Shown in pieces: positions 18,708-27,937 of a DNA stretch of 64,000 bases (position 1 is the stretch's first letter; every line of letters begins with the position of its first letter). Below the pieces are notes generated by a model, which was given only the letters and a program-made list of their open reading frames with translations, was not told the origin of the DNA and did no database searches. Where the stretch lies: positions 434,001 through 498,000 of the forward strand of contig CAWFEX010000008.1 in NCBI GenBank assembly GCA_963814955.1, in the 5' to 3' direction. Both the position numbers and the translations under genes were made by a program. This stretch comes from DATCJA01 sp963814955 (GTDB lineage: Bacteria > Acidobacteriota > Vicinamibacteria > Vicinamibacterales > UBA2999).

Positions 18708-19378
18708 GTTACGGAAACCGCTTTCTCGAGGACGAGCACACGCCCCTTGTTGCCCCAGTCCATACGCGCTTCCAGATCGGGACGCGACCGGCACCCTTCG
18801 AGCACGAACATCAGCCGCAGCATGTCCTTGTTCAGCAACGTGATGTGCGAGGGATCGACGTCGAACTGAGTCGTGAAATCGAGCAGGCTGGATGGACTCG
18901 GGTGAAATCTGGTGGTCACGTAGACGTACTTCGACGTGAGCCGCGCCATGTTCGCTACCGCCTGCTTCACCTGCAGAACAGTGAGGTGCTCGAGCACTTC
19001 ACGACACACCACCAGGTCGTAGTCGCCCGCGGACTTCAGCGCCGGATCGGTCACGGCGCCGACGGTAATTCGATCTCGTACTTGCGGCGTGGCCAGCTGC
19101 CTGCTGCTCGGCGCGAAATCGATCCCTTCGACATCAACGCCAAGTTCCCACAGCAGATGCATCAAGGCGCCGGGACCGCAGCCCAGATCGAGCACCTTTC
19201 GCGGCTGAAAGACCTCCTTGATGAGAAAGGGGTTCTTCGCTTCGATCGTCCGCCGGGTTTCCAGGCTGTAGTTGTTTCCGGCATCCCGCCAGTCGCCGGT
19301 GAAGTACTCCTGATCATAATGAGCCGCGGCGACCGCACGCTGCGCGATGACGCGCTCCTCGAAATCCGTAATGTTCAT
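18704..19378 (-). CDS. Class I SAM-dependent methyltransferase
   Basis: A 224-residue methyltransferase with VLDLGCGPGALMHLL as motif I, GIDFAPSS as the acidic end of beta-2, and YDLVVCREVLEHL as motif IV. The frame is open upstream, but the ATG at 19378 overlaps the preceding stop as ATGA and starts the coherent protein. It is coupled to the aminotransferase downstream, so N- or O-methylation of an amino sugar is plausible. The acceptor is not predictable. Confidence 0.8.
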   Translation of the reverse strand: MNITDFEERVIAQRAVAAAHYDQEYFTGDWRDAGNNYSLETRRTIEAKNPFLIKEVFQPRKVLDLGCGPGALMHLLWELGVDVEGIDFAPSSRQLATPQVRDRITVGAVTDPALKSAGDYDLVVCREVLEHLTVLQVKQAVANMARLTSKYVYVTTRFHPSPSSLLDFTTQFDVDPSHITLLNKDMLRLMFVLEGCRSRPDLEARMDWGNKGRVLVLEKAVSVT

Positions 19379-19824
19379 CGTGTGTTTTGTTTCTGAGTCA
19401 GGAACTGCTCGAGAATCCGGCTCGACGAGTCGAGCACCGTATCGAGGTAGACGACGCCGATACCGTGCTCGGCACAGATGCGCACCTGCTCGGCGGGAAG
19501 CCGTCCCTCCCAGTCCTTCCCTTTGACGTAATACTTCGGCCGCAACTCCCGAAGGATGGTTTCCGTATCGAAGCGGTTTACGTGGGTGTATGTGATGTAC
19601 CGAATCGCATCGACGATCGCGGCGCGCTGATCCTCGGGAAGGAGCGGCGGATGCTTCGTGCTGACATATTCGTCGGAGGCCACATTGCACAACAGCGGCA
19701 CGTCCACCGCGGCAGCCGCGGCGCGGAAATACTCGATGTGTCCCCGGTGCAGCGGATCAAACGCACCGTCGACCATCGCCACGCTCTGCCGATAATTCCG
19801 AAGCTGATGAAAGCCGACGATCAT
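19375..19824 (-). CDS. Cytidylyltransferase-like nucleotidyltransferase (RfaE2/TagD type)
   Basis: A 149-residue single-domain nucleotidyltransferase. VDGAFDPLHRGHIEYFRAA carries the HxGH catalytic motif, KYYVKGKDWEGR is the second binding region, and SSSRILEQFL corresponds to the ISSTxI motif. This layout is shared by glycerol-3-phosphate cytidylyltransferase and the C-terminal half of HldE. The ATG at 19824 lies four bases after the stop of the upstream gene. It likely activates a phosphorylated alditol or heptose for the glycan. Substrate is uncertain. Confidence 0.75.
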   Translation of the reverse strand: MIVGFHQLRNYRQSVAMVDGAFDPLHRGHIEYFRAAAAAVDVPLLCNVASDEYVSTKHPPLLPEDQRAAIVDAIRYITYTHVNRFDTETILRELRPKYYVKGKDWEGRLPAEQVRICAEHGIGVVYLDTVLDSSSRILEQFLTQKQNTR

Positions 19825-19828
19825 AGAC

Positions 19829-21802
19829 CTACTGGGCGCCAGCCCGGTTCGGCGACGCAAAGCACGGAAGGCCGAGAGGCTCGTACTGTCCACTCGGCGT
19901 GAGCTCGGTACGCGCGAACGCCGTGAGCGACGCCCCGCCGACGTCGATTTCGCCAACGTCTCTGTACTCGGCTCGCAAATATTCGTCTACCTGCTCGAAC
20001 ACAGCCCGGTAATTCTCCGCGTATGCGGAACGGCCTTCGGTGAAGACGATGGGTACCCGTGCCTGCTTGAGTCGGGCGACGATCCGGGCTTCATCAGCGG
20101 CTTCGCTGTAATAGAAAGGCAACAACCAGGCGTGGCCGCCTGCAAACGGCCTATCGGCAAAGTAATACAGCTCGGGATAGACGCCGAGAACAAACAGCCG
20201 ATCGTCGGGCGCGGTGCAGGCTCGTATGTAGTCCGCCACTTGGAGCAGGCTCGGTCGTTCGTCCGCCTCGCCGAAAACGCTCGGATGCACCCCCAGTCCG
20301 TCCCACACCTCGCCCGCCCGCTCCGCAATCGCAAACGGCCCGTCGGTGAACCCCGTGCTCTGCAGTGTGCGCGAGGCCTTCGCCAGTCCGTTGACACTCA
20401 GCACCGTCAAGCCGAGCGCGATGACGGCGAGTGCCTGGACACACGTACGAGCGATGCGGCGTGGAACGAGCGCTCGCCCGTTACGGCCGAGAACCGTGGC
20501 GACCAGCCATGCCAGCAGGATTGCTGAGGTGACGCCGACGTCCGGTATCCGAATGTTCGTGCTCCCCCGGCTCAGGAACCCGAGGTTCAACATCACCGCA
20601 ACCACAATGAGTGGAACAAGATGTGCCGCCGACACCGTCGCGCCACTCGAGGCCAGCGCCTTTCGCAGCTTCAAGAGGACGCCCGCGGCGATGAAAGGCA
20701 GGCTGAAGAATGCGTAGTACAGAAAGGCGGTCGCGTTCTCGACCGTGCCCAGTTGCGTTTCGAGTCGCAGCCGATTCGCAGGTGTCACCGCAAACGTCGT
20801 TCGATCGATACCCGACGTATCCTCGACCAACGGGTCACGAACGAGTGATTCGACGTTGGTGTGAGATGTATCGTAAAGGCGGTACTTCCAGGTCGTCGCA
20901 TCCAGTGCAGCGCCTTCGGCCAGCTTGTATTTACCTTCGCGATCGCGCCTCTCGACGTCTGAAGCCACCCGCCAGCGCACGTTGATTTCGGCGCCACTGT
21001 CGTCTGTGCCACGGTTCAACGCCAGCAGGGGCGTGGCAGGATTGCGGGAAAAGCCTGGAAGTGAAAACGTGGTCCGTTGAGCATCGCGTTGCGCATACAC
21101 CAGCGCCAGCCGGAAGTACTCTCCGACACCGCCAGTCAGGGCGAGAAACATCAGAAACGGTAGGACGAACACAGCAGCGGCTGCGCACAGCCACGCCGCG
21201 GCCGGAACAACGTCACGAATCGAGGGACCCTGCACGATTGCGAGAGTCATGACTGCGAGCGCCCCGAGATAGATCAAATGGTCGTGCCTGAACAGGAATC
21301 CGACTCCGATAATCGCACCGAGACTGGTGAGGCGGGCACGGTTCGGCCTGTCGATATACGCCCACGCCGCCGCAATGCCGACCGCGTAGAGCACGAGCTT
21401 TGGGTAGTTGTAATGCCGTGGTGCCAGTGCGACATGGATCGCGACGGACAAGAGCGCCGCGATGAGTGACCCTGCTGCCCGCCGCGACAACCAGAACGTG
21501 AGGGCAGCGGCGGCGGACAGCATGCCGATGGTCAGAAGCGCCTCCGAACGGAGGTTGTAACCGGCCAGCCACTGCGCCGCCGCAGCGAGGTAGTCGGTCA
21601 GGAACCAGCCTGGATCGTTGAAGTCGCGGAATGGCAGCTCGCCTGCCTGAATCTGGCGGGCACGAGCGAGATAACCGAACTCGTCGTTGCTGAACCCGCC
21701 TAACGAGCCGCCGAGCGAATTGAAGCGATAAAAAAAGGCGATCAGGAAGACCGCGCCGCACAACACTGCGTCAACCGCGGCGCGACGACGCATCCAGTTC
21801 AC
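19829..21802 (-). CDS. Polytopic GT-C-like membrane glycosyltransferase with extracytoplasmic module
   Basis: A 657-residue membrane protein with about ten hydrophobic segments. After the first segment comes FRFNSLGG, SLGGFSNDEFGYLARA, placing an acidic pair in the first external loop as in GT-C enzymes that use polyprenyl-phosphate sugars. Residues about 273-335 form a soluble loop, with TTWKYRLYDTSH and SGIDR, that is closely matched by the small protein at 61116-61661. The C-terminus is a soluble domain. The closest relative in this window is the membrane protein at 26246-27937. Its stop lies four bases before the nucleotidyltransferase start, and its own start overlaps the epimerase stop. 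Confidence 0.7.
   Translation of the reverse strand: MNWMRRRAAVDAVLCGAVFLIAFFYRFNSLGGSLGGFSNDEFGYLARARQIQAGELPFRDFNDPGWFLTDYLAAAAQWLAGYNLRSEALLTIGMLSAAAALTFWLSRRAAGSLIAALLSVAIHVALAPRHYNYPKLVLYAVGIAAAWAYIDRPNRARLTSLGAIIGVGFLFRHDHLIYLGALAVMTLAIVQGPSIRDVVPAAAWLCAAAAVFVLPFLMFLALTGGVGEYFRLALVYAQRDAQRTTFSLPGFSRNPATPLLALNRGTDDSGAEINVRWRVASDVERRDREGKYKLAEGAALDATTWKYRLYDTSHTNVESLVRDPLVEDTSGIDRTTFAVTPANRLRLETQLGTVENATAFLYYAFFSLPFIAAGVLLKLRKALASSGATVSAAHLVPLIVVAVMLNLGFLSRGSTNIRIPDVGVTSAILLAWLVATVLGRNGRALVPRRIARTCVQALAVIALGLTVLSVNGLAKASRTLQSTGFTDGPFAIAERAGEVWDGLGVHPSVFGEADERPSLLQVADYIRACTAPDDRLFVLGVYPELYYFADRPFAGGHAWLLPFYYSEAADEARIVARLKQARVPIVFTEGRSAYAENYRAVFEQVDEYLRAEYRDVGEIDVGGASLTAFARTELTPSGQYEPLGLPCFASPNRAGAQ
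20798..20986 (-). other. Extracytoplasmic loop module shared with the 61116-61661 protein
   Basis: About 63 codons inside the GT-C-like gene. The pattern VRW, then TTWxYxLxDxSH, then LxxxPxVxDTxxIDR, recurs with the same spacing in the small membrane protein encoded at about 61290-61478. I read this by eye; no alignment score is available. Confidence 0.6.
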
Positions 21803-22946
21803 CGCGTGGCAGTCCCCTGCACCAGAAGTCCTTTGTCACGCAGCTCTTCGAGCGCCCGATCGAAAAAGTCTTCGGCAACCCCGGGGTCTGCCTTCGCCCA
21901 ATCGATGAGCTCGGTGAAGCCGTGCTCGAGCGTCACTCTTGGGCGGAAGCCCAGCATGTCACGGGCGCGAGTGATGTCCGCGGTGTTGTGACGGATATCG
22001 AATTTGCGTCCTGTCAAAGTCACTTGAGGCTCGATGGACTTACCCAGGAGTCGAGCGAGCAGGCGTGCGATCTCGAGAATCGTAATCGCCTGTCCCGATC
22101 CAACGTTGACCGGAAGGTAGTCGGCGCCGGACGTTTCAATCATCAGCGTCAGGCAATCGACGACGTCGTGGATCGAGACAAAGTCGCGCAGCTGGCCGCC
22201 GTCCTCGAACACGACAGGCTGCCGATCGTTCAACAGACGACTCAACCAGATCGCGGCCACGCCCGCGTACGGATTGCTCAGACTCTGGCGCGGGCCGTAC
22301 ACGTTGAAGAACCGCGGTGCGACCGCCGGAATCCCATACGTCCTGCCGATGAGCAGCACCATTTCTTCCTGGTGATACTTCGTCATCGAATAGATATTGT
22401 CGCGATACAGCGGCTTGTCTTCCGGCGTGGGAATAGATGCGACATACTGCCCGCAACGAGGGCAATGCTGCTCCCAATCACGTTCCGAAAGTCGTTCGGC
22501 CGATCGGATGCCTGGCGCCACGGGTCCGCAGCTCGGACAGCGATAAGCGCCTTCTCCGTACACGCCGATAGACGAGGCCACCAGTACTTTTTCAACGTGG
22601 TGCCGCGCGTTGACGAGAATGTCGAGGAGCAGCGCCGTACCGCGGGTGTTGACGTCCACGTACCGGTCAATCTGATACATGCTCTGACCGACACTGACGG
22701 CCGCTCCAAAGTGCACGACCGCGTCTGACCCCAGCACCAACGGTTCGAACACGGCGCGATCCCGCACGTCGCCGAGGACGTAGCGCGCGCGGGGGTTCGC
22801 GTACGACGGCCAGGTGCCAGTTCGATGCACCTGCTGCTCGAGATTGTCGAGCACGGCGACCTCGTACCTCTCGACACGAGCCGATCCACAAGATGCGAAC
22901 CGATGTAGCCGGCTCCTCCCGTCACAAGAATCGATCGAATGGCCAT
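21799..22946 (-). pseudogene. dTDP-L-rhamnose 4-epimerase-like SDR, frameshifted near 22866
   Basis: The protein is encoded in two frames. The first, from ATG 22946, gives MAIRSILVTGGAGYIGSHLV (NAD loop); the second, from about 22866 to 21799, gives VLDNLEQQVHRTG and the rest. Joining them by adding one base in the GGTAC context restores a complete epimerase of about 382 residues. It carries Ser in VASSIGVYGEG, YxxxK in YSMTKYHQEE and an insert with two CxxC pairs (CPSCG and CPRCG, about 20 residues apart), a hallmark of the dTDP-L-rhamnose 4-epimerase group that makes dTDP-6-deoxy-L-talose. All other residues look intact, so a sequence error is more likely than decay. Confidence 0.75.
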
Positions 22947-22957
22947 TCCTGTTTGTC

Positions 22958-24169
22958 CTACGATGCCGTGGCGAGCACGGCGCTCACGTCGCGCAGCGCC
23001 GTGATATTCAGCGTGGAGAAGGGGGCCGCACCACTCTTCCGGTACGCATACCTTGCCGCATACAAATGCGCCGTCAGGTAGCGATCGTCCTCGTAAATCG
23101 CCAGCGTGTTGACGCCAAGAAACGGCGCCAGCCACGCCAGCCCGCCGCATGTCCCGACGAACCCTCTGGCGCCAGCGATCACCTGCGTCTGCACCCCGAG
23201 ATTCGTTCGCGGATCCAGCGACGGGCGAAGAGTGGTCACGCCGCGGATTCCGTCGAACGCATAGTCGCGATGTTCGTCAGTGCTCCACGCCGTGTCGAGC
23301 ATCACCACGGGCGCGTGCCCGGCGATTCGCTCGACAACGTCGCGGAGGAGTGACCTGTTGCTCGCGGTGTCCGGAAGAGCCGGACCCGTGTAGAACTTCA
23401 CCGCGACGTACTCGGGCGGCAGCGATATGTTCTCCCCGGCCTTGCCAATCGACCCGTACCGGAAGTCCGTGTGACGAAAGAAGAAATCGAGCGAACGATC
23501 GCCGTACCAGAACGACCGGAACAGCTGATACATGAGGCCAGGATGCCAGACAGCAGGATTGGAAATGCCGACACTCTGGCACGCAAGCCGAATCAGCTTT
23601 TGGTCGAATTCTGACGCTTCAGCCTGCTTTTGATCACCGCCGACGCGTCGAGCCGCAACCTCCGCCGCGTACTCGCTCGGGTCGACGAGGTCGAAGATCT
23701 CGACGTAGGTGCCGGCGATGCCCTCGTACCACGCCGCGGTGCCGCCGCGGGAGAGCGCGATGACACGATCTGGACTTGCCCCATGCCGGTCGACAGCCCA
23801 GCGAAGAAACGGAAGCCAGTACAACGCCTCGTAGCCGACCTCCGACGTCCAGGGACCAACGACAATCGGTCTGCGCCCGGCCGCGCCGCGCGCAAGCATC
23901 CGCTTGATGCGGCGCTCGGTCCGGTAGGGGGTGACCACGTGATCATCGAACCGTTCGATTCGCTTTTCCGCGCGCTCGATCGCCGCCCGGCCCCTTTGCA
24001 CCTTCACGCGTGCCAACGAAGGCGCGTGTGAAATCATCTCTTTGTAGCGGCTTGTCTTCTTACTCGCGTGCTGGAGGAGATGGCCCACGGTCCGGCCGTG
24101 CCTCTGCAGACGACGAACCCTCACACCAACAAGATTCACCACTGCGTGCAAGATGTTTGGAACCCGCAT
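22958..24169 (-). CDS. Family A protein, copy 1 (putative glycan enzyme)
   Basis: A 403-residue soluble protein of a family I cannot name. Its core has GPWTSEVGYEALYWLPF (105-121), ALSRGGTAAWY (about 138-148), WHPGLMYQLFRSFW, YVAVKFYTGPALPDT, VVMLDTAWSTDEH and, near the end, AGARGFVGTCGGLAWLAPF. The last motif recalls the donor-site glycine loop of GT-B and fucosyltransferase-like enzymes. The first 100 residues are basic and helical, possibly membrane-peripheral. The ATG shares one base with the upstream stop (TGATG). It is one of seven family A copies in the window, four of which lie in 22958-29062. A sugar transferase role is inference. Confidence 0.6.
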   Translation of the reverse strand: MRVPNILHAVVNLVGVRVRRLQRHGRTVGHLLQHASKKTSRYKEMISHAPSLARVKVQRGRAAIERAEKRIERFDDHVVTPYRTERRIKRMLARGAAGRRPIVVGPWTSEVGYEALYWLPFLRWAVDRHGASPDRVIALSRGGTAAWYEGIAGTYVEIFDLVDPSEYAAEVAARRVGGDQKQAEASEFDQKLIRLACQSVGISNPAVWHPGLMYQLFRSFWYGDRSLDFFFRHTDFRYGSIGKAGENISLPPEYVAVKFYTGPALPDTASNRSLLRDVVERIAGHAPVVMLDTAWSTDEHRDYAFDGIRGVTTLRPSLDPRTNLGVQTQVIAGARGFVGTCGGLAWLAPFLGVNTLAIYEDDRYLTAHLYAARYAYRKSGAAPFSTLNITALRDVSAVLATAS

Positions 24170-25218
24170 CAGGACGACCGGCCACCCGCAACCGACAGAC
24201 TCGTCGGCCCGATGGCCATGCCCGCGTCAATGATTCCCGTCAGGTCTATGGGCGAGAACGGCGCGGCGTCGGTTCGTCCATACACACGACGGGCGACATG
24301 AAGATGGGCATGCAGGAACGACGCATCAGTGAAGACCGGAACCGTTGGCACCCCTACGAGCGGTGCAAGCCACGCGAGGCTGCCACACGTCCCGACGAAG
24401 AGCCGCGCGCCGGCGACGATCCGTGTCTGAACGGCAAGATTTGTCCGCGCGTCCAAACGACCCGTCAGACTGATAACACGATCGTTGCGCTCGAGCGAGT
24501 AATCGGCATGATCGTCGATGCCGAGTCCGGTGTCGAGGTGCACGATTGGCAATCGCTCGCTGATGCCGTCGACGATGGCGCGCAATTGGGCGCGGACGGC
24601 AGGCCGATCGGGAAGCGAACGCGCTGCGTAGAACTTCACCGCGGCGTATTCCGCGGGCAATGGCACTGGCGACTCCACGTCCGGTGGCGTCATGCGCGCG
24701 AAGCGGGTGTGGCGTTCCACGAAACCGAGCGTTTCGTGGCCCGACCAGAACGGCGCGAACCAGCGAAACATGAACGACGGGTGAAGAATCTTGGTGGATG
24801 ACGACAGCCCGAGCGTTCGCGTCACGCCGTCAACAATCCTGCGGTCGAGGTCGGAGACCTCACGCTGCTTCAAGACGCCGGCCGCGGCGCGGGCACTCAG
24901 CTCGGACGGTTGTACGTGATCGAATACCTCGACGTAGTTCGCGGCGATTCCGGCGTACCAACTCGACGTGCCTCCGCGTGATACAGCCACGATCCGCTCG
25001 GGAGGCAGCCGGTACGCTGCCATCACCCACCTGAGAAACGGAATCCAATAGAGGACCTCGTAACCGACCTCGGAACACCATGGTCCGGCGATGATCGGTC
25101 CTGCCGAATCGGCGACACGCTCGAGATCCCGCTCGACGTCCCACTGCCGTCGCCAGGTCTTCCACTGTTCACCAGCCTGATGAGCGTGCAAGCGCCAACG
25201 GGCGAACAATCGCCTCAA
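24169..25218 (-). CDS. Family A protein, copy 2
   Basis: A 349-residue copy with a short N-terminus. GPWCSEVGYEVLYWIPF starts at residue 45, VSRGGTSSWYAGIA follows, then LHPSFMFRWFAPFW, YAAVKFYAARSLPD, IVHLDTGLGIDDHADY and AGARLFVGTCGSLAWLAPL. All core motifs of the family are kept, so it should be active. It appears to start at a TTG that overlaps the upstream stop (TTGA). It is more like copy 1 than copy 3 at the C-terminus (the EDDRYL/TDASFL type of ending with HLHVARRVYG). It is coupled on both sides. Confidence 0.6.
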   Translation of the reverse strand: MRRLFARWRLHAHQAGEQWKTWRRQWDVERDLERVADSAGPIIAGPWCSEVGYEVLYWIPFLRWVMAAYRLPPERIVAVSRGGTSSWYAGIAANYVEVFDHVQPSELSARAAAGVLKQREVSDLDRRIVDGVTRTLGLSSSTKILHPSFMFRWFAPFWSGHETLGFVERHTRFARMTPPDVESPVPLPAEYAAVKFYAARSLPDRPAVRAQLRAIVDGISERLPIVHLDTGLGIDDHADYSLERNDRVISLTGRLDARTNLAVQTRIVAGARLFVGTCGSLAWLAPLVGVPTVPVFTDASFLHAHLHVARRVYGRTDAAPFSPIDLTGIIDAGMAIGPTSLSVAGGRSS

Positions 25219-26249
25219 CGGCCGCCGTCCTGCCGTACCGGGACGAGTTCGAGGGACGCGGCCTCCGTGCTCGATTGCAGGACGTCGCGCATCAGGTCGA
25301 GGTGGCGGACCGAAAAGGAGCCTGGCTCACTGTAGTAACTCACGGCCGGAACGCCGCATAACGGCGCCAGATAGGCAAATCCACCGTAGGTGCCCACGAA
25401 TCGTCGTGCTCCCGCGACGACAGCCGACTGCACGGCGAGGTTGTTTTGGGGCGCCAGGAGGTGGTGGATCTCGTGGATCGCGGCAACATCCGGCTCGCAC
25501 GGAACGTGGTCATCGACGGCCACGCCGGTGGAGAGCGAGATGACCGGACCTTCGTTCATGAGCAGTCGGATCGTACGGTCGACAAACGCACGGTTCTCCG
25601 GGGTGTCTCTGAAGCAGTCGTTGAAATAGAACTTGACCGCCGTATAGCCGGCGGGAAGCTGTACGTCGATCGACGGAGGCCGCATCGGTGCGAAGCGCGC
25701 ATACCGGTGGATCCAGGCCATCGGTCGATGTCCCCACCAGTACGGCGCGAACAGGCGGTACATCGTGGAGGGATGAAGCACCGCCATGTCGTGGTGTTCG
25801 CGCCGGCGAACGAGATCGACGATCTCCGCTTCGAGCGGTGTCGATGCAATCTGCTTCTGCTCCCCGAGATATCCAGAACGAGCCATGTTCTTGCGGCGAA
25901 ATTCATCCTGCGACATGAAGGCGAGCGCATCGTGTGACCGACCGGCAAACGTCGTGTACCAGGCCGATGCGCCGCCGCGCGATACGGCAATCAGACGCTC
26001 GCGGGGTATTTCATGTCGCTCGACAAACCATCGCAGGAATGGAATCCAGTAGAGCAGCTCGAACCCAACCTCACCAAGCCATGGACCGAGCAGAATCGGA
26101 CGCCGATCGTGTGCCAGCGATTCGAGGTCGCGCTCCACTCGCGATGCCCTGTGCGCTGCAACCATGTACGCCCCGGCACGGCGGAAGGGAGCCGGAACCA
26201 GGCGGCGAAGACGCACAGCCACAGGCCGATGCTGTCCGTTTCGTGTCAT
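25215..26249 (-). CDS. Family A protein, copy 3
   Basis: A 344-residue copy. GPWLGEVGFELLYWIPF begins at residue 55; VSRGGASAWYTTFAG, LHPSTMYRLFAPYWWG, YTAVKFYFNDCFRDTPENRA, VISLSTGVAVDDH and AGARRFVGTYGGFAYLAPLCG follow. It uses the YGG version of the C-terminal loop with FYSEPGSF, like the copies at 32900-33905, 43625 and 46432, and unlike copies 1, 2 and 4, which have CGG or CGS. The ATG overlaps the stop of its neighbour at 26249. It lies between copy 2 and a GT-C-like membrane protein. Confidence 0.6.
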   Translation of the reverse strand: MTRNGQHRPVAVRLRRLVPAPFRRAGAYMVAAHRASRVERDLESLAHDRRPILLGPWLGEVGFELLYWIPFLRWFVERHEIPRERLIAVSRGGASAWYTTFAGRSHDALAFMSQDEFRRKNMARSGYLGEQKQIASTPLEAEIVDLVRRREHHDMAVLHPSTMYRLFAPYWWGHRPMAWIHRYARFAPMRPPSIDVQLPAGYTAVKFYFNDCFRDTPENRAFVDRTIRLLMNEGPVISLSTGVAVDDHVPCEPDVAAIHEIHHLLAPQNNLAVQSAVVAGARRFVGTYGGFAYLAPLCGVPAVSYYSEPGSFSVRHLDLMRDVLQSSTEAASLELVPVRQDGGR

Positions 26250-27937
26250 CGGAAGCAGGGAAAGCCGGACACGGGGTCGGTTCGAACGGGCTGGCGATCC
26301 TTGGACACGAACACCCGGAAGCGCGGCTCGTCGTCGATCTTCATCGTGCCTGCGTCGCGGTACCGTTCGGCGACGTACTGCGCCACCAGGGGGTAATCAG
26401 AAGCAAAACCCTCCTCGAATTCGCCATCTTCCGCAAGAACGATCGGTACCGACTGCTGCCCGAGGCGTTCCACGGCCCGTCGCTGATCGAGCTCGGACGT
26501 AAACAGCGACAGCTCGAACAGCGGCTGGCCAGCCGCAAACTGACGCCGGGCAAACACCGGAATCTCATGAAGACGGCCGATGACGAGCAGACGATCGCCC
26601 GGGCTCGTGCACTCGGCTACGTACCGCGCTGCCCGTAGCGTCCCTTTCGATTCGGCATCGGACCACACAACAGGTGGCAGTCTTCCGAGCTCGTCACGAA
26701 CCTCGTGGTACCGGCGTGCGGTTTTTTCGCGCGAGTCCGAAAGCCCGCTGGTATCGAGCTCGCGCGCGACGTCTGAGTAGACATACCCAGCAGCCAGAAT
26801 GGCGACGAGCAGCGCGCCCTGTGCGCCGATCACTGAAAAACGCATTGCCACGGATGTCCAGCATGCCGCGATGCCGACCATGCAGCACGCCAGGAGCACG
26901 ACCGGCACGGCTGCGTCGCCAAACCTCGCCGCAAGGTTCGCGCGGAGGAAAAAGTAGTTCACCACGAGCGTCATCGCGAGAAGACCGACCGCCGTGCCCA
27001 CCTCGTCGGGCTGCAGGCGCCGCCTGCTCGCGGAACTGAAGCACGCCACCAGGGCTGCGCCCGCCAGGATCGGCAGCGCCCAGAACGCGTAATACGTGAT
27101 CGCCTCGGGACCACCGCCGGTGAGGGGCGCGCGAATGTCGACCTGCGACAGCTCCAACGGCGTGCGCGTCCGTTCTGCTGCTACGGTCGTCAACGCATTT
27201 CTCAGGTACAGGGGAATGCCGCCGTATACCTGCACCCAGATTGCCGAAGGGAGCAACCAGAGCGCCGTCAAGGCCGCGTAAATGGCAACGCTGCGCGCTG
27301 CACCGCTCAACTGTCCAGCATCGCGCGCCACGAGCGCCACGACGATGCCGGTCGCCACGTACACGCCGTAGTCGTGGCGAAACAGCACTGCCACCGCGGT
27401 GGCGAGCGCTGCCGCACCAAGCCGCAGGACGGTCGGCCTCGAGACGACCGCGCGGAGGGCCCAGATGCCAAGTGTGAGCGCGAGCACCTTCGGATAGTTG
27501 TGCACCTTGGGCATCGTCGCGATCGCGGCGACCGTGGCGAGCACTGCGACCGACCAGCGTTTCGACAGATCGAGCGCCAGGAGGAACACGATGACGAACG
27601 CCAGCGTCAGGAGCCCGACTGTGAGGTACGCCTCCGGCAGGAGCGTCCGCCCTCCAATCTGCTGCGCCCACGCGGACATGGCGTACGTCAGGGCGGGCCA
27701 CGCACCGCGCAATTCGGAGTCCGCGAAATCGCGAAGCGGCTGCTGGCCTTGCAGCAGCACGTCCGCCCGGATCAGTCGCGTGAAGTGGTCGTTGTCGAAC
27801 CCGCCTAGCGTCCCTCCGAGCGCGTTGAAGCGAAACAGAAACGCACCCACGCCGACAACGACGGCGACTACCGCGGCGATCGCAATTCGACGTCGGGACC
27901 ACCATATCGGCGCGGAACGGCTGCCAGCGGAGCTCAC
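26246..27937 (-). CDS. Polytopic GT-C-like membrane glycosyltransferase
   Basis: A 563-residue membrane protein, paralogous to the one at 19829-21802: FRFNALGG, TLGGFDNDHFTRLIRA after the first transmembrane segment, then about nine more hydrophobic segments and a soluble C-terminal domain (STLRAARYVAECTSPGDRLL-like region). The acidic NDHF pair probably marks the GT-C active-site loop. It lacks the TTWxY module of its paralogue. I chose GTG 27937 because it overlaps the stop of the restored family A gene as GTGA; a longer apparent frame running in from the family A gene is a product of the frameshift near 28306. Confidence 0.65.
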   Translation of the reverse strand: MSSAGSRSAPIWWSRRRIAIAAVVAVVVGVGAFLFRFNALGGTLGGFDNDHFTRLIRADVLLQGQQPLRDFADSELRGAWPALTYAMSAWAQQIGGRTLLPEAYLTVGLLTLAFVIVFLLALDLSKRWSVAVLATVAAIATMPKVHNYPKVLALTLGIWALRAVVSRPTVLRLGAAALATAVAVLFRHDYGVYVATGIVVALVARDAGQLSGAARSVAIYAALTALWLLPSAIWVQVYGGIPLYLRNALTTVAAERTRTPLELSQVDIRAPLTGGGPEAITYYAFWALPILAGAALVACFSSASRRRLQPDEVGTAVGLLAMTLVVNYFFLRANLAARFGDAAVPVVLLACCMVGIAACWTSVAMRFSVIGAQGALLVAILAAGYVYSDVARELDTSGLSDSREKTARRYHEVRDELGRLPPVVWSDAESKGTLRAARYVAECTSPGDRLLVIGRLHEIPVFARRQFAAGQPLFELSLFTSELDQRRAVERLGQQSVPIVLAEDGEFEEGFASDYPLVAQYVAERYRDAGTMKIDDEPRFRVFVSKDRQPVRTDPVSGFPCFR

